NCBI GenBank assembly: GCA_025201765.1
Contig: MU623411.1
Location: 62,001 to 126,000, forward strand
Length of the DNA stretch: 64,000 nt
Direction: 5' to 3'
DNA from: Daldinia sp. FL1419
Taxonomy: Eukaryota; Ascomycota; Sordariomycetes; Xylariales; Hypoxylaceae
A model generated the notes under the pieces. That model worked only from the letters and a program-made list of their open reading frames with translations. It ran no database searches and was not told the origin of the DNA. Made by a program: the position numbers and the translations under genes. Positions 24,382 through 34,785 of the stretch are shown piece by piece; position 1 is the stretch's first letter, and every line of letters begins with the position of its first letter.

Positions 24382-24834
24382 GGGAACGGGGGACGGGGAA
24401 CGGGGAATGGGGACCTAGGACCTAGGAACCAGGAGCTAGGGAAAGAATAGATTTAACAAGAACGGAAAGAGAAGAGGAAAAAGCGTGCTAATGTGCTCTA
24501 ACGTGCTAACGTGCTGATGGGCTAATGGGCTAATAGCCCCCCTCCTTGATCGAACGTACTAAACGAATGTAGCGAAAGGTACCTACCTATCTTACCTACC
24601 TACTATCTTAAGAGGTAGGTACTATCCTAAGTTGGCTGCATGGACAAAGAGGAAGGAAGTCTCTAGAAGCAACGCTATGTGTCGCCAATACGTATCCCTA
24701 CCTTCCTTACCTCCTTAGCATGTGTCGCATGTGTCGAATCTGTCGAATCGTGCCCCGCCTACGCAATCGAAATCCTATCGCGAATAGAGGTACTTACTAA
24801 AACCGACCGAGGGGTAATGTACCTCTTTCTAATG

Positions 24835-24920
24835 TACATCTACATGGGTTCCAGCCTATAATCTTTGATGCTGCGCGGTCCTAATGTACATACATGCATA
24901 CAATTTCCCATGTAGATGTA
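24835..24920. repeat. 14 bp perfect inverted repeat
   Basis: TACATCTACATGGG (24835-24848) and its reverse complement CCCATGTAGATGTA (24907-24920) are separated by 58 nt. The surroundings also repeat CTAATGTACAT (24830-24840, 24881-24891). It lies about 450 bp upstream of the nitroreductase start. Confidence 0.85.
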
Positions 24921-25721
24921 TCTATCACATTACATACATGTACATACAGCATGTCAGATTGCCCCGTCAGGGTTGGTAATTCTCATGTTCCACTTCCATA
25001 TGGCTAATTGCTTTTTTTTCTTTTCTTTTTGGTAAGCTATTAGTTGTCGACGGGAGTGATCGTATCAGATTGATGAGTTATTTCGGTATGCCATTGGGTT
25101 GCACAAAGCCTATTAACCTACCTAATAGTATACCCTAATAGTATAATTATGCGTTTTTATCTCGTTAATTAACCTATAACATTGAGAAGTGCTATAGGAG
25201 TAATGGTATGCCATGCGCTTAGGTGAGATAGATAGGTACCTACGGCTGTGGTTTGCCGGTTACCTATTGCCTCTCTCTTTTATCTTACAAATCTAGGTAA
25301 CCAACAAATCCCCACTTCCATGTAGGTAAAATCCTTACTACGATTTGTAGGTAAGTAGGTACCTAGGTATATGTAATAGATGTAGTGTAGCGCGGCGTAC
25401 GATACATGTAAGTGGGCGTTGTAGGCAGGTAGAAGTAACCAGCACGTAAATTACAGGTCAGGTTTCGGTAGGCGCTGCGGGGTGGGGCTTAATCCGCTGA
25501 TGATACAACGCCGAACCCGAACTAACTTTTGCTTACACATTTATTCATAATCTTCTACCGCTGGTCTTGGTCTGATTTCCAAATCATTTGAAATCCATTT
25601 CTAACAAAGCAACTGCGCTGCTAGGTCTGCTGGGTCTGCTGGACAACCCTCTTTCGAGTCAAGCACAGCCCCGAATCCATGCATCCTGGTCTCTTCTAAT
25701 CTCCGACTACTTACTCGATTC

Positions 25722-25760
25722 GAAAAAAAAAAAAGAAAAAGAAAAAGAAAAAGAAAAAGG
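25722..25760. repeat. Poly-A / (GAAAAA)n microsatellite
   Basis: A12 followed by four GAAAAA units ending in GG. Simple repeat, no function inferred. Confidence 0.9.
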
Positions 25761-27198
25761 ATGGTACCTAAAAGAATGGCAGAGAACGGCGGTGGTTGCG
25801 GATTTATTTTCTCCCATTTCTTCCTATGTAATAACTTCAATAACCTGACTTATTACACTCCTTTTTTAATTTTATTATTATTCATTATTTTTGCTTCCGT
25901 TCTTTTATTAGTAGAGTGTGAGGCTCTGCACCATGTGTCTTATACTCGCTGTAACGAAAAGCGACGTTCCACGCGATTTTACCCCGCGCTTCATTTAATG
26001 TCGACTATTTTCGCCTTATTAGCCGCCTTCGCGCGTTCGGCACTCGCTTGACGTCGCAACCTACTAGAGATATTGGCTATCGGCGCTTAGTTCGATATTA
26101 CAATACCGCCTAGCTTGTTTCCAATCCATTACTCTACATTGGTCCCGTCGCTAAGATAATATATTTTTAATTTCTGCTGGGTTCGTCGGCGTCTCGGCGG
26201 CGAGTGCGGCCGCGAACATCGTGGTTGAGGTACTATCCACGCGGCAGTCTTGTTAACACGTAGGTATACGATTCGGCATTAACACGCCTTGACGGGCCAA
26301 AATAGATGTGTTCCCTGTAATACGGCCCGTAACTACAGAGGAAATAGAATATGCAGTGGACGGTAACACCTAATTAATATGCGCCTCGCTGATTACCGCC
26401 TGCTTACTCTTACGGCAGAATCAACGCGGCTATAGGACTTTATAGACTTCGTGAACAAGTTTCCGTATATTACTTAGCCGAGCAATCACCGTTCAAACCC
26501 GTTCGACGCATTAAATATATCACGAGCCATTCTTCTACTCGCCTAATCGCGGCGTAGTCTAGAGGTAACCTTGTGGCGTGCGGCGTGGTGGGAAACAACT
26601 AATTTCCGGATTGGGTAATTTTCCTCGACTCTGACCTATCCCACGTCGACCTGGTTCTCGTCTCCGGTATCACAAGGATCCGCGGATATCAGGCGTCTTA
26701 CTAATACCCGCCGTGCATCTAAACTTCCCGCGAGGCTACGTATCGAGTCTTAACAGCATTGATGGCTATAGAGATGGTTACTTCTTATATGTATCGTGAT
26801 TTATTCGTCTACCTCGTATATGTGCCCGGTATGACAAATATAATACAGTTTCGTCTACAAGCGGAAATCGTATAGTATGAAGCATCGCATTGTCCTGCAG
26901 CTTTTACCTACTACGTACCTAATGGAAGCTCTGACATCCTCCCGCGCAGACTCCTAAACCGCCAACTAGAAAGTAAATGCCTTCTCTGTAAATCGAACCT
27001 GACCAGCCCAGTCGTGTCCAGCTCGCGCAAACGCCTAGCCTCTAGGCATTTTATAACACCGCATGCTATGAATAATAAAAAACGGACTTTTGATGCTTCC
27101 CAAATTTTGTGGGTTCCGTTGAGTGACCATAAGTCTATACCCATTAGAGGTTCACTCTTCCCCCAGTCTACTAATGGAGCCAGCGACAGTGTTACCCA

Positions 27199-29034
27199 TT
27201 ACCATGTCTCTGTAATGTATTGTCCGACGTCTCTCTTCAACTCCCAAAACTTCTTTGCCTCGTCATACTTCAAGTTGCCTTTCTTCACAGCCACTTTGAT
27301 AAGTGCCTCTTCGACACCTTCGCCCATGCCCTTAGAGCTGCCGCAGACGAAAACCCGTCCATCGACAGAGTTGATGATAGACCAGACAAGGTCTGCTTGG
27401 TGGCTAACCTCATCCTGGACATAACGGCTTTCGCCACGTCGGCTCTGTATGACCTTCTTCACTTTATCTTCATGCACACCCCATTCTCCACCGTATAGCT
27501 CGTCTACAAGGGAGTCACGAACACCCTGGAGTACCCACACCTTGTTGGCACAATTAGCATTCTTCAGACGGTGCTGAACAAAGCCACGGAACGGCGCGAT
27601 GCCGACGCCAGCCCCAATAAGGAGCATCGGACCATCAGACACGAATTCCTTAGCCAATGGGTTTGCCATGAGCCCCTTGAACATCGGGATATACAGCTGG
27701 GGAGCACTTTCTCCTGCACGTTGAAGCTCTAAAAACTTGCGACATTGTCGCTCAAAAAAGCCAGAACCGACACCCGTTCGGTGACCCGCCCGCCAGTCAG
27801 GCGTCTCTTGAACGGTGACAGCTATCTCAATAAGGCGATGTTGCTTTCCATCGCGGATCCCATAAGACTCGTGGGGGTCGTTAGAGAGGGAGTAGAACCG
27901 CGGCATCAATTGCTGTAGCACCGAGAATAACAAATCTAGCGGTGGCTTAGCAGAGGGGAAAGCGCTCAGAATCTGGGCGAGAGAAATGTGCGGCCCGGTA
28001 CGGAAGTCGCAGAAGACACCTTGTCCTTGGCTAGAGCAGAGGAACATAAGGATCTTCTTCTCGTTGGGGTCGAGAGCATGCTCGGCTAGAACTCGCAACA
28101 GCGACTTGGTAGGTGGATAAGATTGGATATCAGAGCACCATGTAAGCAAAGCTCGTCGAGTAGTAACCAACTCGCGAGCCTTGTCTTCACCCCAAACAGT
28201 AGGCCATCTGCCACGCGTGGTGCGTAACACAACAGGCTTGTCTCGCAAGTAGCGAGGTACCAAAAGCAAGTCGAAGACCTGGTCCACGGCAGCGGTATCG
28301 TTCGGAGCAGAGACACCGATGGCACCTCCCACCTTGAAATCCACACCTTCTCCATGTGGGTAGTCAGTGATGTCAAGATCGAAGTGATAAGTGCGCTTCT
28401 CAGCTCCAGGCCGCGTCAATTCACGAGTATTATGAATTTTGGCAGGGAAGACGTTGAATGGATGGTGCGGTTGTACGAAGGAAGGGGGCTGGATTGAAGT
28501 GTCGAGGTTCTCGAGGCTTAGGTTCTGGAGTTTGGTTTCGATGGTAGGAGAGCTTGTCGGACTGTCAAGGGACACAGCCGAGTCGGTTGGCGATGGAGTA
28601 CTGGAAACACGTCGTATAGACTGAAGGAAAGTGATCTGCTCGGGCATGTCCGCAATCTTAGTTAAGACAGTGGGTATTTCATCAATCTTCAGTCCTAGAG
28701 ACCGGAAGGCCTCGTTATCGGGAAGTGGGACTCGTTCATATTCGATTCCCTGCTCTCTCTTCTGTGCGTTCATGCAACATCCGCCACCACAGCATCGATT
28801 AAGCAATTGCTGTGTGGATTCGCCAGTGATCCTTTGGACGTCTGCTGGACTCTGCGCAATTAGCCTCGTTGATGCGCGGCGCCTTCGACGAGTTTCCTCT
28901 GGTGGTTGGAGCTCATCCTGATCCTCGGAGTCCTCAGAATATGTAAGGGACGGTGCGATAGAAGGAGTACGAGTCTCCTCTTCGGATACGTAGTCCGACG
29001 TCGGGTCGACCAGGTGCTCAACTCCGACCGACAT
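27199..29034 (-). CDS. CPR-type FAD/NADPH reductase without flavodoxin domain
   Basis: Single exon, 611 residues. Residues ~190-611 match the FAD/NADPH half of cytochrome P450 reductase and sulfite reductase flavoproteins: MPRFYSLSNDP (FAD, from 378), ERQCRKFL, LLIGAGVGIAPFRGF (NADPH pyrophosphate, 472-485), FVCGSSKGMGEGV (562-574) and a C-terminal Trp611 that would stack on FAD. No FMN flavodoxin domain precedes it. Instead there is a ~190-residue N-terminus with an acidic Ser-rich part, an Arg cluster (RRRRR, 49-53) and RCCGGGCCMN (cysteines 81, 82, 86, 87). The role is NADPH-driven electron delivery to an unknown acceptor; the Cys cluster might bind a metal or act as a thiol relay (inference). 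It could instead be a lineage-specific relative with altered activity. Confidence 0.82.
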   Translation of the reverse strand: MSVGVEHLVDPTSDYVSEEETRTPSIAPSLTYSEDSEDQDELQPPEETRRRRRASTRLIAQSPADVQRITGESTQQLLNRCCGGGCCMNAQKREQGIEYERVPLPDNEAFRSLGLKIDEIPTVLTKIADMPEQITFLQSIRRVSSTPSPTDSAVSLDSPTSSPTIETKLQNLSLENLDTSIQPPSFVQPHHPFNVFPAKIHNTRELTRPGAEKRTYHFDLDITDYPHGEGVDFKVGGAIGVSAPNDTAAVDQVFDLLLVPRYLRDKPVVLRTTRGRWPTVWGEDKARELVTTRRALLTWCSDIQSYPPTKSLLRVLAEHALDPNEKKILMFLCSSQGQGVFCDFRTGPHISLAQILSAFPSAKPPLDLLFSVLQQLMPRFYSLSNDPHESYGIRDGKQHRLIEIAVTVQETPDWRAGHRTGVGSGFFERQCRKFLELQRAGESAPQLYIPMFKGLMANPLAKEFVSDGPMLLIGAGVGIAPFRGFVQHRLKNANCANKVWVLQGVRDSLVDELYGGEWGVHEDKVKKVIQSRRGESRYVQDEVSHQADLVWSIINSVDGRVFVCGSSKGMGEGVEEALIKVAVKKGNLKYDEAKKFWELKRDVGQYITETW

Positions 29035-32000
29035 AGCTACCGAAGTATATCAACCCGAAACAGCTTTTCTGAGAGGAACGCTCGTAGATCGAATTGCCCA
29101 CGAGGAAAAGAATCGAGTAAAGTTATGACGAACTCAATTGATTCTCTTGGTATCCTTCGCCGTCGGGGAATTGGTTGGTGGGGGAGGGGTCACGAATTGG
29201 GGAGAATTATCTTCTCTTTTTCCTCTTTACGCGTCGTGTTGCCGAGGGATTGTCAACGTCCCTTTTTGGAGAATATTTTCTAGGGGGGTTTGACTCGAGG
29301 TAGGTGGGAAATGTGGGGGTTCCCGAGAGGTGTGGTGATATTTGGATGCACCACAAAGAACAAGTAAAAAGGGCACCTTGTATTTATAGTTATACCTAAG
29401 TATATCGAGGTTGGTGGCCAATCTAAATTAACAAATGCAAACGGTGAAAGTACGAACAGCGAAACAGTGTCTAAGGGAAAATGACAGATTCCTAGTCAAA
29501 GTGTAAAAAGGGGCGAAGAGAAAAAAAAAGGAGATACACGATAATATCGTGAGACTAATGAGGTCGTTTGTGGAATCAGACCAGTTAGTAAGGAAATTTC
29601 TGTAGAAAAGGTGTCGATCTGTTGTATTTCAATCTTTTTGTTGAAGTGATGATGACAGGGGACCCGAAGGGAGACTGGTCTGACCAGGGGTTGTATTGTG
29701 GGAAGAAGGGGCAAAAGTAAAAAACCCTATCAGATGGACAGATTAGCACCTGCATCAATTAAAAGGTGGAGCAATAAATACTCTAAATGCTAAGAAATGC
29801 TTGGGGCAACAGCTCTTGCCGATTGCTATTGACGGTTTTGATGGCCGTTGATAAAAGTTGCCAAAAAGTCCTTAAAATGGGCCTGGTTCGAACCTGCATA
29901 CTGTGTACTTGGGTACCTAGCCTAGGGTAGTTCGCAGTATTAAACCTGTTCCTAATTTTGATAACTACCTAACCTACACATCAAGACTCCGATCTTTGCC
30001 GACCCAATCCGCCGTGTTTATGTCACTAGTGTCACTGTCAATTGTTAGTAATTTATGGTAAACTTTGCCCCGTGAATTACTAACTTTAATATTGATAATA
30101 ACTAACTACTCTTAAAATATCTCTGCTCTTTATATCACTTACATACCATATCAGATAGAACGATATTTGCATCAGTTGTTTTTCTCTTATTTGTCTATTA
30201 TCAATCAATCTACCTCGGATATCCCTTCACCAATCATACCTAAACCTTCCCCCCTTTGGGTCGACATACTTAGCGCCACGATGGTGAGAATGGTCTATGA
30301 TACGAGAGGGGAAATGGTATAGCGGCAATGTTCTTCGACTTCTTTCTCTCGCCGGCAGTGAGATGTTTTTTTTTTTTTTTTACCCTCAGTGAAATACCAG
30401 GAGTAATAAGACTCCTTTTTTTCTGGTTGGCTCGTCAAAAATTGCACAATATTTCATCACTTGACCATCTGGCTTATTGGTATTGGTCTGAAGATGCTGC
30501 TGCCCGCTACCCCGGATCGTCTCCTCCACAAAATCGGGGCCTTTCTCACACCGAATTATGCGAATACGGCGTCATCATTCGACATGATCGAATCCAGTTT
30601 TCTTCCTCGGCTACAATCCAAGCCAAAAAAGGTGCAACACCGGCTGAGAGGGTTTAGTGGAGTTTTGGTATTGGATTTGGTATTGGTACCTTTTGGATCC
30701 GACGGGGCCTGCGGGCGCACTCAGCCGACTGAGAACCGTTCTTCCGTGCCAAGTAAAATACATACGATACTAAGCCTGTTATGGTGTGGTAACTAACATA
30801 GGTAATTATGAATTTCCTTTTGCTCTCACGATCGATTATTCTAACATATCTAATACCAACAACTAACCGATTAGGTAGTTAAATATCGGCTCAAATCGTA
30901 TCAATTGGTGTACATGAAAATTTCGAACGCCTCTATCGAGATTGGTGAAACAAACATAATTACAAACGGTCAGGATGCAATCGTCTATTTTCCGTTGCTA
31001 CTGTTTAACGTGTACAACTGAGACATTTTGATCTATTAATGTTTTTAATCTAATGAGGCTGTTGCGCAGTCCCGCGATTACTCGGTTCTGGAAGCACAGT
31101 ATCATTGCACTGTAAGATAACCGACATGGGCGATTGAGGGAGCACAACATACCTAAAGAGGTACCTTTTAAAGGATCGAGGGATCGGGCGGGCAGTAATC
31201 TAATCAATCACAGGTAATCAATCAATCAACCAACTAACTTGATTGAACTCCTTGAACAAAGCCCGGAGCGCAAAAAACCTTTATCTGATCAACGATTAGC
31301 GCTTTTTTCACCGATATCGGATCTCACGCACTTACGGTAGAATTTAATATATCTTTTTCCTGATAATTTAAGGTTACATTAGGTTAGCTTACCCGCTTAC
31401 TTAAGACATTATCTCGGAACGAGAGCGAACGAGACTGCGAGAATAGAGTACAAACGGGCAGTTTCGATCTGATAAACCACATCCTTGGAAGTTTGGACCT
31501 GAGTCCTTTTTTATTCAAATTACCTCATATCCAATCCCCCGGAAATGGAGCCAAGTATTGTACCTACCTGGTTGTATCTAAGTACCTAAGAACAGAAGAC
31601 CTAACCTACCTAACCGTTAGGTACAATACCTAGGTAGCCTACCTAAGCAACCCAGCATCCAACTTGAAATTTGTATGTATTGAGGCTCAATATAAATTCA
31701 CACTTATAACATCCATATTGGTACGATACAAGCAAATCAATAGCGTCCTTTTTAGGGGTAAGACGACATGATCTTTTTGATCATTTTGAAACATTCCGTA
31801 AATCGTACATGACGCGTTATCGTACCATACCCCTGGATTCGTCCATTGTTATCCTCACCGCGAAATCGAGGCTGACCATGTTGTGTAAAAGGTTCCAGAT
31901 TTTACAAAATTTACAAAATTTACAATACTTATTACCACTGTACATCTTACAAATTTTCATTTACGTTCCTCGCCTAAGGGATAAATAACAATTTCCCCCC

Positions 32001-33033
32001 TAGTCTCAACAATTCCGGATGCATTGGCTACCGGTCACGCCACGATCGATGACTGCAGTCCTTGCATACATTCCAAGAGCCCGACGAGAAATCCACTTGC
32101 TAACCCTTGTAGCATTCGTACCAATCATCGGGGGACTTTTGATCTGATAAGATTCTCGTTGACCATTGGCAAGCGTCCTTACTTAGTTTGGGAAACGCTT
32201 CGACATTGACCATGTGGCATTGCTCCATATCCATACCAACGGTAGCAGCTAATATGGAGAATTCTATCTTTCTCGAATACATCTCCTGGACCACCGGTTC
32301 CTTTTGTATGACACATTAGAACCATGACGAAGCTTACATTCGCATTTCCCCAACTAAGCCCTCAGCCCTGAGCCCCGACAAACGCACTTTTCACATGCCT
32401 CAAGGTCGTACAACTCAACCCAAAAATGCCGGTTCATTACCGGGATGAGGGAGTATTCTTTCTATATTCGGCAAGACGCTAACTATGCTGGGGGAATACG
32501 ACCATACCTACATCGCCGGGTTCATCCGAATGTTGCTATGTACAGGAAGCGGCCTATGTTTGAGGAAAAAGGGGAGAACCCCCTGTATACCTAGATTGTC
32601 GAAATATTTTACAGCCACTCCCTGCCCATGTTCCTTAAGATTTCTTGACTTCAACTCAATTTATCGATGCAAATCTAGCTAATATGCCCAGGGCGAATTA
32701 GACCAGTTATAAAGAGTTGCCCCTTTTAACTTTGGGGAATTCACTACAGGCAAGTGTGAATTTTATCCTTATCACTCACGCTTGTAAGTCTCGAGACATG
32801 ATAATCACTTTGGGTATGGGTAGGTAGGTAGTTATGCCCTTCTAAAGTGTGTATTGAATATGGACAACCCTCGCAAGTTATCGCTGGGTTTGGAGGTGAG
32901 AGTAGAGCCCCAGTGACGTTGCTCCATTGCGCGTTCAAGTCGTCTTACGAAGAGTTTAAATGACCATATGTCAGCATTCTATGATATCTGCGTGCCATGG
33001 CGGAATTCTGCTGTTTTAATCACGTCCCTAGCG
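29035..33033. other. 4 kb intergenic region between divergent redox genes
   Basis: No convincing gene. Contains a T16 run (30366-30381), TACCTAGGTA (31627-31636), a TTTACAAAA tandem (about 31903-31925) and AATC-type repeats (about 31200-31235). An in-frame ATG at 32968 could lengthen the downstream monooxygenase by 22 residues. Frames at 30328-30796 have no recognisable product. Confidence 0.6.
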
Positions 33034-34329
33034 ATGGCGAAGAACAAGAATCAGATTCGTGTTGCAATTGTAGGAGGCGGTATCGCAGGACTTGCTCTGG
33101 CGGCGGGTTTGGTTAAGAAGCGGCATATTGATGTCCATGTCTACGAATCAGTCCCGGTTTACAAAGATGTGGGTGCAGGTCTGGCCCTCCATCTCAACGC
33201 CATCAAGGCTATGGCACTCATCGGACCTGAAGTGAGGCAAGCATACTTTGATAAGGCACTGACGATGGGTGATGAAGATCAGGAGATGGTAACCGAGGTA
33301 ATTCTAGGTCAGGGGCCGCACAAGGGCCAGCTCGTGGCGGAACTTGGTAGGGCAAAAGGAAGAAAGACAGTCAGCCGAGCGGATCTACTAGATGGATTCC
33401 TTGCGCTAATCCCGCGAGAAAACGTTAGCTTTGGTAAGAAACTCATCGATATCAAAGAGCAAGCCTCTGGGAAACCCAACGTCCGCCTTACCTTCCAGGA
33501 TGGAACCGAGGTCGACGTGGACTGCCTTCTAGGGGCAGACGGAGTGCATAGCGTGACCCGTAGCTGTCTCCTTGGAGCAGGCCATCCAGCCGCGTCGCCT
33601 AAGAACCACGACGGCTGGCAGATCTACAGAACGATGGTACCGACTGATGAGGCGAGAAAGCAGATCAACCCTAAGTGGACCACCAACGTCCCCATCCTCC
33701 TCGGACCAAGAGGCCACATCAACTGTATCCCACTCAACAAGAACACACGCCTAAGCGCCGGTGTCGCCGTCCGTGGTGCTGTCTTCTCGGCTATCGACGG
33801 CCGCGCCCCACCGCTCGATCCGGCGCTATACGCGGACTACAGCGAAGAAGCGCAGCAGATAGTACGCATGGTCGCTAAAGACACTAGTGCTTCCTGGACA
33901 GCTGCCGACCACGACCACGCCCCATATTACACCCGTGGCCGCGTCGCTATGCTCGGCGACGCAGCGCACACGTCGATGCCATTCGCGGGTAACGGGGCCG
34001 CCCAAGCTCTCGAAGACGCTACTGTCCTCGACTCCCTATTCTCGCGCGTCGAGCGTCCCGAGCAAATACCACATGCGCTACGAGCCTTCGACGAGGTTCG
34101 GAGACCGCGTAGCCAGGCGGTAGTGGATATAGCTAGAAAGTTTGGACGCGTGTATGCGTACGCGGAAGATGGTATGCACGAGCACCCCGACAGAATGATG
34201 AAGTTCTTCGGGGAGATGGCGGCCTTTACGAATAACTTTGATGTGGCGGGGCAGAACGAGAGGGCTTTGGAAGTGTTTATGAAATTGGATAGGATGAATA
34301 GGGGGATGAATGGAGGTGTCAAGAATTAA
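33034..34329 (+). CDS. FAD-dependent aromatic monooxygenase, salicylate hydroxylase-like
   Basis: Single exon, 431 residues from MAKNKNQIR. A class A flavoprotein monooxygenase that uses NAD(P)H and O2 to hydroxylate, often decarboxylating, an aromatic acid; the substrate is not readable. RVAIVGGGIAGLALAAG (Rossmann GxGxxG, residues 10-25), the LLGADGVHS motif (165-173) and RVAMLGDAAHTSMPFAGNGA (GD motif, from 303) are all intact. The start at 33034 sits five residues before the Rossmann strand, as usual; 32968 is the alternative. It is tail-to-tail (456 bp) with the IDO-like fusion gene. Kynurenine 3-monooxygenase belongs to the same wider flavoprotein class, so a link to tryptophan-type substrates is possible but unproven. 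Confidence 0.88.
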   Translation: MAKNKNQIRVAIVGGGIAGLALAAGLVKKRHIDVHVYESVPVYKDVGAGLALHLNAIKAMALIGPEVRQAYFDKALTMGDEDQEMVTEVILGQGPHKGQLVAELGRAKGRKTVSRADLLDGFLALIPRENVSFGKKLIDIKEQASGKPNVRLTFQDGTEVDVDCLLGADGVHSVTRSCLLGAGHPAASPKNHDGWQIYRTMVPTDEARKQINPKWTTNVPILLGPRGHINCIPLNKNTRLSAGVAVRGAVFSAIDGRAPPLDPALYADYSEEAQQIVRMVAKDTSASWTAADHDHAPYYTRGRVAMLGDAAHTSMPFAGNGAAQALEDATVLDSLFSRVERPEQIPHALRAFDEVRRPRSQAVVDIARKFGRVYAYAEDGMHEHPDRMMKFFGEMAAFTNNFDVAGQNERALEVFMKLDRMNRGMNGGVKN

Positions 34330-34785
34330 GACTTGGAAGAAGGTAGGGCCATGTATGAGACGATGTCGGGATTTTCTTTCAAGTACTTATTCAGCTTCCA
34401 GCAACATGGACATTCATTTACAATAGACTTGAATATATGAGAGGAATGCATAGAGTTAGGTAACGAAGCTCGATTGTATGGCAGTATAGAAACACGACAA
34501 TCTCTACCTCCGAATTATGCTGTAGCATCCTATTAATAGTGTTGAAGTGATAAATAAAGAATCTAAATCAGAATCTCGAAGGAAGAAAATTTATAATAAC
34601 GGAAGAAGTCTCGATGACCAACAGATTCATTTTTTCGTCTAATCGTACATCTAATGTTCCAAAGACCGCTTTCATATTCTTTCGAAAACTTATTAAACAA
34701 AATATAGCACCGAGATGGATATTTACCTACCCATTAATCCCAATACCCTAACCTAGTGACTGACTAGACCTAACGAATTAATTCC
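34330..34785. other. Intergenic, tail-to-tail
   Basis: 456 bp, AT-rich, 3' ends of the monooxygenase and the fusion gene. Nothing else seen. Confidence 0.7.

Larger units (their letters stand above)
24382..27198. other. 2.8 kb intergenic region
   Basis: No supported gene. Holds a 14 bp inverted repeat near 24835-24920, a (GAAAAA) tract at 25722-25760, TACCTAGGTA at 25360, and from about 25860 to 26900 a stretch of unlike composition that may be decayed coding or transposon sequence. Reading frames are short or stop-filled. Confidence 0.6.

Noticed and set aside
29860..29910. TGGTTCGAACC, a perfect tRNA B-box-like sequence
   Set aside because: The T-stem does not pair, the A-box candidate upstream is weak and no acceptor stem forms; not called as a tRNA.
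30328..30796. Two overlapping ~110-codon frames
   Set aside because: Low-complexity start (T16 run), overlapping frames and no recognisable product.
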